36,885 bases of DNA from an uncultured Lachnospiraceae bacterium (GTDB lineage Bacteria > Bacillota > Clostridia > Lachnospirales > Lachnospiraceae), in the NCBI GenBank assembly GCA_937920345.1, contig CALGVA010000014.1, positions 1-36,885 on the forward strand, read 5' to 3'. This document shows, piece after piece, positions 1 to 7,351 of the stretch; within the stretch, counting starts at the first letter, position 1; each line of letters opens with the position of its first letter. The notes under the pieces were generated by a model. That model ran no database searches, was not told the origin of the DNA, and saw nothing but the letters and a program-made list of their open reading frames with translations. Position numbers and translations under genes: made by a program.

Positions 1-94
1 CCTATTCATTATCATAGAAGATTTAATTATTTACAGAGTTTTCTTCACACACTCGAGAGCTTAATCTCTTCCGGACAGATCATACGAAAATATG

Positions 95-126
95 AAAGAG
101 TTTGTCTTCGTGACAAACTCTTTTTT
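95..126 (+). terminator. Intrinsic terminator
   Basis: A 12-bp perfect stem (AAAGAGTTTGTC pairing with GACAAACTCTTT) closes a 5-nt loop and runs into six T on the plus strand. It would end a plus-strand transcript entering from the left edge. A reading frame open from the edge stops with TAA at 62-64, but only about 20 residues are visible and I do not recognise them. On the minus strand the same hairpin has only a short T run, so it may act weakly behind the J-domain gene. Confidence 0.65.
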
Positions 127-142
127 ATCTTAATTTATTCCA

Positions 143-250
143 CTTTTCCGAGTTCGCGAAGCGAATCTCGTAATCGAGCGTAGCATTCATCATTTTGTTC
201 CCGCTTTTCCGAGTTCGCGAAGCGAATCTCGTAATCGAGCGTAGCTCGAT
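143..250 (-). repeat. Twin-hairpin intergenic repeat, two copies
   Basis: A 42-bp sequence occurs at 143-184 and again, identically, at 204-245. Read on the minus strand, each copy has hairpin I (ATCGAGC, 3-nt loop, GCTCGAT; complete at 234-250, incomplete in the other copy) followed by hairpin II. Hairpin II is CGAG, an unpaired A, TTCGC, loop TTC, GCGAA, CTCG, and is followed by GGAAAAGC. It follows the stop codon of the J-domain gene in the direction of transcription. Units of the same design lie at 4658-4796, 11616-11662, 13010-13056 and 21474-21600. Confidence 0.85.
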
Positions 251-253
251 TTT

Positions 254-805
254 TTATGCCTGCTTCGAGCCTTCATAATTTCCTTTCAGGCTCTCATATT
301 CTCTGTTGATTCTCTGGATAATCTCCTTATCTCCCGCCAGATTATCCGGGTGAAAAATCTTGATCAGATCCTTATACCGCTTCTTCAAGGCAAGTGGGTT
401 GCTGACACCCTGAAAGAAGACCGACACATCCAGTCCGCTCTCGTAGACCGCACGCTCTCCCATGATCTCCCGCTCTGCAGCCAGTCTCGCCCACTCCTTG
501 TCCAGCCGGCGTCTGTCAATATCCAGCTGGCTGAAGCCGCTCTGCAGAATCTCCATCTTCTTCTCGAAGAACTGGTTGTCCTCCTTCAGCCGCTGCCGCT
601 CTGAAGAAATTTTATGATTCAGAAGCTTCATCTCCTCCTGAAACTGTATTTTCTCCTTCAGGAACTGTTCCTGCATCCGCTCCAGTTCCTTGGCCGCAGT
701 AACCAGACGTATATTCTCACGAAAAAGCCATGATTTCAATTCCTGTAATTCATCTTCCGCTCCGTGTACAAGCGTTTCTTCAAAGGTTTCCTCAAAATTT
801 TTCAT
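254..805 (-). CDS. Coiled-coil protein with C-terminal J-like domain
   Basis: The protein has 183 residues. Residues about 15-120 are rich in Glu, Lys, Gln and Leu with heptad character, so a long coiled coil is likely. The last 50 residues contain HPDN preceded by a helix with KKRYKDLIKIF, which is the helix II-HPD-helix III core of a DnaJ domain. J domains stimulate Hsp70 (DnaK) ATPase through the HPD tripeptide. No zinc-finger or substrate-binding region of a full DnaJ is present. The function is therefore a guess: a specialised Hsp70 co-chaperone. It is the last gene of a minus-strand run and is followed by a twin-hairpin repeat. Confidence 0.75.
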   Translation of the reverse strand: MKNFEETFEETLVHGAEDELQELKSWLFRENIRLVTAAKELERMQEQFLKEKIQFQEEMKLLNHKISSERQRLKEDNQFFEKKMEILQSGFSQLDIDRRRLDKEWARLAAEREIMGERAVYESGLDVSVFFQGVSNPLALKKRYKDLIKIFHPDNLAGDKEIIQRINREYESLKGNYEGSKQA

Positions 806-836
806 TCGATCAAAACTCCTGCTGTGTCAGCTTACG

Positions 837-977
837 TCAATCACAGCAAAAAAAATTATAACCAATCAGTAACAATAAGACAATGAGAACCAGCCCAACA
901 AACCGATTCACCAGGAAAAGCATAAACAGCATACCCGCGGCAATGCAGAAAGCTACAAGACCTATCAGTTTTTTCAT
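837..977 (-). CDS. 46-residue hydrophobic membrane peptide
   Basis: This small reading frame lies between the J-domain gene and ytfJ. It starts ATG at 975-977 with a good Shine-Dalgarno sequence (AGAGGGAG, about 6 nt upstream) and stops at TGA 837-839. The product begins MKKLIGLVAF, has two hydrophobic stretches (about 4-23 and 27-40) separated by VNRF, and ends FFCCD. It is probably a small inner-membrane protein with two short membrane segments. I do not recognise a named family. The ribosome-binding site, strong hydrophobic pattern and fit in the gap argue that it is real. Confidence 0.6.
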   Translation of the reverse strand: MKKLIGLVAFCIAAGMLFMLFLVNRFVGLVLIVLLLLIGYNFFCCD

Positions 978-1037
978 ATGCGCTCCCTCTGCCTATGCTT
1001 CTTTGTACAGTATATGCTGCGTCATGCAAATTTGTTC

Positions 1038-1430
1038 TTAAGATTCTTCTTCCGGAAAAGCAATATCCACTGCCTTATCATCTTCAATCATCTCTTCCTT
1101 GGGTGCCGTGAATTTGTCCACAATATCCGGTATCATATCAAGTACTTTGGTTATGGTATCCTGATTCTTGACATTGACCAGTTTCGTGGAACCGTTCTTG
1201 ATCACAAGTACTGCGCTGGGTGACATCTTCGCGGTAAATCCGCCCGCACCGCCGTTCTTCTTATCGGCAGCGCTTGCGCCGGCACCGACGCCGAAGCTGA
1301 CATCCACAAGCGGCAGAATGATCGTATCACCGATCTGTGTAGCATCCCCGACTACCGTCTTCGTACCGATCACGGCGTTCATACCTTTCATCAATGATTC
1401 AACAACACCGGTAAAGTTATTCTCTGCCAT
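1038..1430 (-). CDS. ytfJ: GerW family spore protein (YtfJ)
   Basis: The protein has 130 residues, the usual length of the GerW/YtfJ family. Its central part (VGDATQIGDTIILPLVDVSFGVGAG, split here only by reading) shows the family pattern: a Gly-rich segment, then GGAGGFTAKMSPSAVLVI. In Bacillus subtilis the YtfJ product is a sporulation protein needed for normal germination. The start ATG directly follows the TAA of the upstream DUF2953 gene, and its AAGGAGG lies inside that gene's 3' end, so the two are translationally coupled. The ytfI-ytfJ order is the same in Bacillus, which supports both calls. It indicates a spore-forming host. Confidence 0.88.
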   Translation of the reverse strand: MAENNFTGVVESLMKGMNAVIGTKTVVGDATQIGDTIILPLVDVSFGVGAGASAADKKNGGAGGFTAKMSPSAVLVIKNGSTKLVNVKNQDTITKVLDMIPDIVDKFTAPKEEMIEDDKAVDIAFPEEES

Positions 1431-2483
1431 TTACACAGCCTCCTTCTTCAATAGCTTAATCAATCTTCTGATATCTTTATTCCTGTAAACCCGTATCAAT
1501 ACCCGTAAAAATGTATACGCTCTGATTCTGCCCTGAATATACAGTTTACCCTCGATATGTGTGCCTTCGCATGCAAAGTCTCCGACAAGCCTCACATGCT
1601 GCCCGATCAACGGGTACAGCATACCGTATATTGCAAGAATCTGACCCGTAGCCGCCGGATCGTCCATACCGACACTAAGATCCGCCTCGAATTTATCCGG
1701 CTTCAGTTTCCGGAACACATAACCAAGCTCACGCTTACTCAGTTCCAGGGATCGCTTGAAAGAATCGCTCTCCAGCACTTCCCGATAATATTGTATATTA
1801 TCCAACGTAAATCTTATTTTATCACAGAACTTTCGGATTGTGTACTGTATATTTTCAAAGAGTGCTTTTATTTTATCGACCGCATATTTGATCTTTTCTA
1901 TAATCTCTTTTATTTTATCTATGCATTTACGGATCATGCGGAACAGCCAAAACCCTCTGCCGTCTTCCGGCGTCCCTTCGTCATCCTCTTCCGGTTCCGC
2001 CACAGAATCCTGTGGTGTCAAGCTGTCCGGGCTCTCCGTCAAGGAAGAGGTAAAACCGTCGCCGACTACAGTCTCTTCATTTCCGGCATCCGCTTCGCCG
2101 TCTAGACTGCTCTCATTTTCCGCGCCGGTTTCATTCTCCGGTTCATTTGGCTGTCTGCGCTTCTTACGGTTCTTCTTTTTTCTTCCGGTATCCGTTGTCT
2201 TCCTTTCTTTAACCGGTATGCGGAATATCGTAAAAACAAAAATTCTCACCCGCACGATCACCTCAGCCGGATAACGCACAAGAATATTTACCAGATGCAG
2301 CAGCCATGTGATCCTGACATGCGCCGTAACGGGCGGCTTTCCTTCCCCCTCTTCTCTGGACACCTCGATCCGGTACCGGACCGGGACAAAAAGCCCGCAG
2401 AGGACGGAAAGAATCAGAAATCCCAGAATACATAACAGGACGATCCCTATGATTTTTAAAATAAGTAGAATAATATGTAGCAT
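1431..2483 (-). CDS. DUF2953 membrane protein (YtfI-like)
   Basis: The protein has about 350 residues. An N-terminal membrane segment (about residues 2-30) is followed by a conserved soluble region with VPVRYRI. Next come a long acidic and Ser/Pro-rich linker, a Lys/Ile-rich amphipathic region with repeated KIK motifs, and a C-terminal domain ending RLIKLLKKEAV. The DUF2953 assignment rests on the partner gene ytfJ immediately downstream and on the overall pattern. I chose ATG at 2481-2483. A TTG at 2516 in the same frame would add 11 residues but has no ribosome-binding site. The function is unknown; in Bacillus the homologue neighbours the spore gene ytfJ. Confidence 0.7.
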   Translation of the reverse strand: MLHIILLILKIIGIVLLCILGFLILSVLCGLFVPVRYRIEVSREEGEGKPPVTAHVRITWLLHLVNILVRYPAEVIVRVRIFVFTIFRIPVKERKTTDTGRKKKNRKKRRQPNEPENETGAENESSLDGEADAGNEETVVGDGFTSSLTESPDSLTPQDSVAEPEEDDEGTPEDGRGFWLFRMIRKCIDKIKEIIEKIKYAVDKIKALFENIQYTIRKFCDKIRFTLDNIQYYREVLESDSFKRSLELSKRELGYVFRKLKPDKFEADLSVGMDDPAATGQILAIYGMLYPLIGQHVRLVGDFACEGTHIEGKLYIQGRIRAYTFLRVLIRVYRNKDIRRLIKLLKKEAV

Positions 2484-2561
2484 ACGATCCGTAAATGCTT
2501 CCTTTTCCGATTTCAAATATACTGTTATGACGTATGGTCAACGGTATTAAACACAGGTCGT

Positions 2562-2876
2562 TTAGCTGCTCCGGCCGCGGAACAGATAGGCAATCAGGTC
2601 TGCCGTACCTGTCTTTTGTAAGGATTCCTCCGTGATCCGGCAGATGAGTTCCTGCGCTTCGTCCTTACTGCCCGCAATTCCGATCACATACGGCGGATTT
2701 TCTTTATAACTATATTGCTGCAGCATGAGGCTGTGGAAGATTTCGAGTCTCTTGTCCTTCTCCACATATGCGATTACATAGACGTTCGTGAGTTTCGCAT
2801 ATTTCTTCAGTTTTCTTTTTATTTTATCGGGATCACTGATAGTATCCCCGATATACAGGTTTTTATAAAATTTCAT
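2562..2876 (-). CDS. Conserved hypothetical protein, 104 aa
   Basis: This is a small soluble protein beginning MKFYKNLYIGDTI. It has a basic segment (KIKRKLKKYAKLTNVYVIAY) and a C-terminal half with alternating hydrophobic residues. I do not recognise a named family with confidence. Its start was placed at ATG 2874-2876; an upstream in-frame TTG at 2888 would add four residues. It lies upstream of the ytfI-ytfJ pair on the same strand with a gap of about 80 bases, so it may be co-transcribed with them. No signal peptide or membrane segment is visible. Confidence 0.6.
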   Translation of the reverse strand: MKFYKNLYIGDTISDPDKIKRKLKKYAKLTNVYVIAYVEKDKRLEIFHSLMLQQYSYKENPPYVIGIAGSKDEAQELICRITEESLQKTGTADLIAYLFRGRSS

Positions 2877-2975
2877 GGCAGTTTCCAACCGAATTAAGTC
2901 ATTTATTCAACAGCTTAAATCATTTTAACATACTTTGTGTAAAATAAAAAGAAATAAAAGAATTGAGTTTTCCCA

Positions 2976-3004
2976 TTGAGTTTATCGCTTAACTGTTCTA
3001 AAAT
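2976..3004 (+). promoter_or_regulatory. Candidate vegetative promoter of the MCP gene
   Basis: TTGAGT at 2976-2981 and TAAAAT at 2999-3004 are separated by exactly 17 bases, which fits a sigma-A type promoter. The start codon of the chemoreceptor-like gene follows 31 bases after the -10 box. The call is based only on consensus matching. Confidence 0.45.
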
Positions 3005-3035
3005 AGTGTTCATAGATGAAATTGAAGGTGTGCAT

Positions 3036-4649
3036 ATGATGAACTTATTTTCCAAAAACAACAAATCAAAACATGAAACAGCCGTTGTTCAGAACCGGAA
3101 TATTGATGTCATTCTTTCCACTGTGGATGCGGTAAAATCCTCCAGCACGGACATTGTAAACGAAGTGACGGTAGTCCGTGACCTCGCTGACGAAAATAAA
3201 CACAGTGCAAACACTGTGGTGAACAATATGGAGGAACTGACCGGACAGAACGCGGTCCTTTCCGAGAAGACCGATTCCTCCATCAGCATGACCAGCGATA
3301 TCCAGAAACAGGTGGAGAATATCGCTTCCATGATCTCACAGATGGTTCTGCTGGTGAATGAGACCAACACCCATGCCGGTGAAAGCTCTCGCGAACTGGC
3401 GGAGGTGGTGGAATCCACACATACCATGGCGGCACTGTCCAATGATGTGAGCAGCATCGTGAAAGAATTCTCCGAAGAGTTTGCCATGGTAAAGGAGGAA
3501 ACCGTCTCCATTGAAAGCATCACTGCCCAGACCAACCTGCTTTCCTTAAACGCATCGATTGAGGCGGCCAGAGCCGGAACCGCGGGACGCGGCTTTGCCG
3601 TGGTGGCCGACCAGATCCGTAAGCTGAGTGTCGAGACCAAGGCCTCTTCCTCCAGTATTATGGAGGCGCTGAACCATCTGGAAGAAACATCCGCCAGAAT
3701 GACGGACGCCATCGAGAAAGTGATCGGGATCATTCAGCTGAATCTGGAGAAAATCACACAGGTGAATACCAGCGTAGTCAGTATTTCTGATGATTCCCAG
3801 ACATTGAACAGCAATATCTCCCGCATCGACGATGCCATCAAGGAAGTGGAACAGTCCAATCAGAATATGGTTGAGAATATGCAGCAGATCTCCGACGCCA
3901 TGTCCGTAATGAGCAATTATGTGGAAAACGCTTCCGACAACGCCAAGAGCATGCTGAAAAAATACGAGCAGACCACCGTGAATGTGGGAAAAATCGAAGC
4001 GTCTGTGGGTAACCTTGTGGTACAGCTGGGAGAAGGCGGATTCATGGGCATTCAGGATGCCAAACCGGGCTGTAAAGTCTCTATAATCGCACTGGATAAA
4101 GACGGCGCGCCCGATAAAGAATATTACGGTCAGGTCGTGCGCCAGCAGGGTGCGGAAGTTGTGGTAGATACCCGTCCCAAATCCATTCCGGGCGGCTCGG
4201 ATACATCAGCGCAGTATCATCTGCAGATGATTCTCGGAAATGTTCTGTATCACTGGACGGAAGTTACCGTCTCCGCGGTATCGGAAGGCGGCGCTACATA
4301 TTACCGCGCAGTGACGGGCGCCAATCCTAAAGTAATGCAGCGCAAGAAGAACCCGCGTCTGGAGATCCACTGTCCCTGCGAGGTATCCATTGACGGCAGT
4401 CCGAGAACATATCATGGAAAGATGCTGGATATCAGCGAAAGCGGCATGGCATTCACTGCCACGGATGCGGACTTTGAAGCGGCCGAAAAGAAAATGATCA
4501 CCGTAAACATACCCCAGCTCCCGATTCCGAAGGCACGCACGGTGCAGGCATACATCATGCGGTGTAAGAAGGGAGGAAGCGGCTATATTATAGGCTGCCG
4601 GCTCTCAGAAAACAATCTTGCGATCCAGCAGTATATCGAAACACATTAA
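3036..4649 (+). CDS. Soluble methyl-accepting chemotaxis-like protein with PilZ domain
   Basis: The protein has 537 residues and no membrane segment. Residues about 40-330 are a long coiled coil. Its hairpin tip, at about 160-205, holds the highly conserved chemoreceptor signature (LLSLNASIEAARAG then AGRGFAVVADQIRKL), which contacts CheA and CheW. A beta-rich middle part leads to a PilZ domain at about 432-537, recognised by QRKKNPRLEI and DISESG. PilZ domains bind cyclic di-GMP through RxxxR and (D/N)xSxxG; here the first Arg of RxxxR appears to be Lys. The start is ATG 3036, preceded by AAGGTG; a TTG at 2976 in frame lies inside the promoter. The HD-GYP gene follows after a repeat block. 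It is probably a cytoplasmic signalling protein linking cyclic di-GMP to chemotaxis. Confidence 0.85.
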   Translation: MMNLFSKNNKSKHETAVVQNRNIDVILSTVDAVKSSSTDIVNEVTVVRDLADENKHSANTVVNNMEELTGQNAVLSEKTDSSISMTSDIQKQVENIASMISQMVLLVNETNTHAGESSRELAEVVESTHTMAALSNDVSSIVKEFSEEFAMVKEETVSIESITAQTNLLSLNASIEAARAGTAGRGFAVVADQIRKLSVETKASSSSIMEALNHLEETSARMTDAIEKVIGIIQLNLEKITQVNTSVVSISDDSQTLNSNISRIDDAIKEVEQSNQNMVENMQQISDAMSVMSNYVENASDNAKSMLKKYEQTTVNVGKIEASVGNLVVQLGEGGFMGIQDAKPGCKVSIIALDKDGAPDKEYYGQVVRQQGAEVVVDTRPKSIPGGSDTSAQYHLQMILGNVLYHWTEVTVSAVSEGGATYYRAVTGANPKVMQRKKNPRLEIHCPCEVSIDGSPRTYHGKMLDISESGMAFTATDADFEAAEKKMITVNIPQLPIPKARTVQAYIMRCKKGGSGYIIGCRLSENNLAIQQYIETH

Positions 4650-4657
4650 AAAAAGTA

Positions 4658-4796
4658 AATCGCTTCGCGATTAACTTTGCGAGATCCGCTTCGCGGACTC
4701 GAATAAGCGAAAGAATTCCGCTTCGCGATTTACTTTGCGAGATCCGCTTCGCGGACTCGAATAAGCGAAAGAATTTCGCTTCGCGATTAACTTTTA
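4658..4796 (+). repeat. 58-bp tandem twin-hairpin repeat
   Basis: A 58-bp unit is repeated with few changes at 4661-4718 and 4719-4776, with a partial third copy at 4777-4796. Each unit holds hairpin I (in the first copy AATCGC, TTC, GCGATT at 4658-4672). Then comes hairpin II (CGAG, unpaired A, TCCGC, TTC, GCGGA, CTCG at 4680-4701 and 4738-4759) followed by AATAAGC. It fills the gap between the MCP gene and the HD-GYP gene and ends just before the latter's Shine-Dalgarno sequence. Confidence 0.9.
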
Positions 4797-4813
4797 CTTA
4801 AAGGAGGAATCCT

Positions 4814-5869
4814 ATGAAAAATATAGCACGCATGGCACTTGAAAACGGAATGGTAATCGGAGAAGACGTCTATAGCTACCAGAATAAACTGATCTATCCG
4901 AAAGACACTGTCGTGGATGATTCCGTGGTTGCACGGCTCGCCCGCCACTCCATTATGTGTGTATCCATTATGGAAGAAATCGATTATGCTACCACACATT
5001 TCGAGAAAGTCCGATTAAGTTCCGAGTTCAAGACTTTTGAACTGACATACAATAACTGCATGGCGATCTACCGTAAGATGATGAAAGGATTTGTGGAACA
5101 GGGCGCCCCTGTCAAGATGGGCAGTCTGATGGAGCTGTATGTCAAGATCTCTTCCCGCGCAAGAGGCGGTGAACAGCTTCTGGATTTCCTCTACAACATG
5201 CTGCCCAGCGAAGACGACATGACCCATGCGCACTGCCTGAATTCTGCGCTGATCGCCGGTGTGTTCGGCACATGGCTCAATCTTTCCAGGGAAGATATTG
5301 TCCTGCTGATCCAGTGCGCTTTCTTCTATGATATCGGCAAGCTGAAACTGCCGCAGGATCTGTTGTGGAAATCCGGAAAACTGACCGATCTGGAATTTAC
5401 GAAACTGAAAACCCACACGATGCTGGGTTTTGATATGCTCAAAGACCGCGGCATGGATGAACACGTGCTGAAAGCAACGCTCATGCACCATGAACGCTGC
5501 GACGGTTCCGGATACCCTTCCAGGCTGCGATCCGACAAGATCGATATTTACGCCAAATACATAGCGATCATAGATGCCTACGAGGCGATGACTTCCGCCA
5601 GAACCTACCGGGTATCCCTGAATCCGTTTCAGGTGATCGCCAATTTCGAGAAGGACGGCTATGTCAAATTTGACGAAGATATCCTGAAACCGATTCTGTC
5701 CCATATTGCTGCGACACAATTAGGATTCACGGTGCGGCTGACAGATGATACGGAAGGTAAAATCGTCCGCATCAATCAGGATAGTCTCACCAGACCGGTT
5801 CTTAATACCGGTGAGGCTGAGATAGACCTTGCAATGAAACCGGATCTCGATATTGCCGCGATCTATTAA
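4814..5869 (+). CDS. HD-GYP domain protein with altered HD motif
   Basis: The protein has 351 residues and an AAAGGAGG 6 nt before its ATG. Residues about 130-310 form an HD-GYP domain. The HHERCDGSGYP motif (225-235) and IDAYEAMTSARTYR are intact. HD-GYP proteins normally hydrolyse cyclic di-GMP at a di- or tri-iron centre. Here the HD pair reads FFYDIGK, so the metal-binding His is Tyr (residue 172, followed by Asp 173). The N-terminal 120 residues are a helical region without a recognised sensor domain. The upstream neighbour is a PilZ chemoreceptor, so the context supports cyclic di-GMP signalling. The His to Tyr change makes catalysis doubtful; it may be a binding protein or use different metal ligands. 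Confidence 0.82.
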   Translation: MKNIARMALENGMVIGEDVYSYQNKLIYPKDTVVDDSVVARLARHSIMCVSIMEEIDYATTHFEKVRLSSEFKTFELTYNNCMAIYRKMMKGFVEQGAPVKMGSLMELYVKISSRARGGEQLLDFLYNMLPSEDDMTHAHCLNSALIAGVFGTWLNLSREDIVLLIQCAFFYDIGKLKLPQDLLWKSGKLTDLEFTKLKTHTMLGFDMLKDRGMDEHVLKATLMHHERCDGSGYPSRLRSDKIDIYAKYIAIIDAYEAMTSARTYRVSLNPFQVIANFEKDGYVKFDEDILKPILSHIAATQLGFTVRLTDDTEGKIVRINQDSLTRPVLNTGEAEIDLAMKPDLDIAAIY

Positions 5870-5878
5870 TACTGATTT

Positions 5879-7351
5879 TTACATCCCGAAGTACTCGTCA
5901 AAGATACGCCTGGCGATGGGAACCGCATAATCTCCGCCGCTTCCCGCCCCTTCGATAATGATGGTAACGCACACTTCCGGATCTTCGGCAGGCGCAAATC
6001 CGGTAAACCATGCGTGAGAATCTGTCTTAACATTATTGTATTCTGCTGAGCCGGTCTTTCCTGCCGCCGTGTAGGTCTGACCGGTCAGTTTCGTTCCTGT
6101 CCCGCTTGTGATGACCTCCTGCATAAGGCTGTTTAACGCCGCCGCCTCTTCTTCCGACATCAGTTTCCGGTAGGTGTCCGGATTAAACTGCTTAATCACA
6201 TTTCCCTCTTCGTTCTTGACATAATCCACCAGATACGGCTTCATGAGTACGCCGTTATTGGCAATCGCACAGGTGATCATATTCAGATGCAGCGGCGTGA
6301 TCTGCGTCGTTCCCTGTCCGATCGCCGCCTGTATGATATCGGAGTCGGTAGTGGACTCATCCACGATAAGTTTGCTCTTATTATACGCAAAGGTAACCGG
6401 CAGGTCTTTATTAAACAGCAGACTGTTCAGCGTATCGCCGAACTGCTTACGGTCGAGCTGCATACCGATATTGGCAAAAGAGGCGTTGCAAGACTTGGCA
6501 AAGGATCTGGCAAAATCCTCATGCCCGTGAACCGACCCGTGATAACAGTTGATCGTATCCTGCCCGGACGTAAATCTGCCGCCGCATTGATAAGTGTACT
6601 GATCGTAAGTATCGGGATTCTCCCGGATATATTCCAGCGCCGTCACGATCTTGAAGGTGGAACCCGGCGGATACAGCCCCTGTGTTACACGGTTTAACAG
6701 CACCGTACTTTCCTTGTCTTCCAGAAGATCGTCCCAGATCGCATCGATCTCATTCGGATCAAAGTCCGGCTTCGACACCATGGCTATGATCCTGCCGGTG
6801 TCGGGTTCCGAGACAATAATCGCACCTTTATAGATGCCCAATGACTGGAATGCGACCTCCTGCACGCCTACATCCAGCGTGGACACCACGCTGTCAGCCG
6901 GGTATTTCTCTCCTGCCACATCGCTTGCCACTTTATCTGCGAGCTTCGCATTGGAATTGATCAGATAATAATTACTGAGAGACTCGATTCCGTATTTTCC
7001 ATTGGATGCATAGCCCACCGCATGCGCAAAAAGGTTTCCATACGGATAGACTCTGGTCTCACTGCCGTCTTCTTCCGTCTGTGTCTGCGCCAGAATCTGG
7101 CCGCCGGCCGCATAAATCGTTCCTCTCCTGTTCTGTGATATAAGCAGTTCCTGCCTGCCGTTATAACTGTTGTTGATCAGCACCTGCCTGTTGGTCGCAG
7201 CATAATGACATGTATATCCCATCATACACAGAAATACCGCCACAAAGAGATAAGTCACTGCCAGAATCTGCCTATTCCTCTTCTGCCGCTTCCTGCTCTT
7301 CCCGGAACTCTTCCGGTTCCATTCTTCTTGGTCTTCTCTTCTTCTTGACAC
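5879..7351 (-). CDS. Class B penicillin-binding protein (transpeptidase)
   Basis: The protein has 490 residues: a very basic cytoplasmic N-terminus (residues 1-28), one membrane segment (about 29-48), a short N-terminal module, and a transpeptidase domain. The catalytic motifs are complete: STFK (Ser231, Lys234), SCN (287-289) and KTG (432-434). It cross-links peptidoglycan outside the membrane, in partnership with the SEDS protein encoded just upstream. The start is GTG at 7349-7351, preceded by GAGGGAG. No ATG precedes the membrane segment, so the gene overlaps the end of the FtsW/RodA gene by 80 bases. The short length without a large dimerisation domain fits the PBP that accompanies FtsW in many Clostridia and Actinobacteria. 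Confidence 0.9.
   Translation of the reverse strand: MSRRREDQEEWNRKSSGKSRKRQKRNRQILAVTYLFVAVFLCMMGYTCHYAATNRQVLINNSYNGRQELLISQNRRGTIYAAGGQILAQTQTEEDGSETRVYPYGNLFAHAVGYASNGKYGIESLSNYYLINSNAKLADKVASDVAGEKYPADSVVSTLDVGVQEVAFQSLGIYKGAIIVSEPDTGRIIAMVSKPDFDPNEIDAIWDDLLEDKESTVLLNRVTQGLYPPGSTFKIVTALEYIRENPDTYDQYTYQCGGRFTSGQDTINCYHGSVHGHEDFARSFAKSCNASFANIGMQLDRKQFGDTLNSLLFNKDLPVTFAYNKSKLIVDESTTDSDIIQAAIGQGTTQITPLHLNMITCAIANNGVLMKPYLVDYVKNEEGNVIKQFNPDTYRKLMSEEEAAALNSLMQEVITSGTGTKLTGQTYTAAGKTGSAEYNNVKTDSHAWFTGFAPAEDPEVCVTIIIEGAGSGGDYAVPIARRIFDEYFGM

Noticed and set aside
3089..3733. 214-codon minus-strand frame over the MCP gene
   Set aside because: It is the antisense shadow of a coiled-coil gene and has no ribosome-binding site; the plus frame carries the conserved chemoreceptor signature.
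4661..4796. 58-bp tandem repeat as a CRISPR array
   Set aside because: The whole 58-bp unit is repeated, including any would-be spacer, and no cas genes are near.
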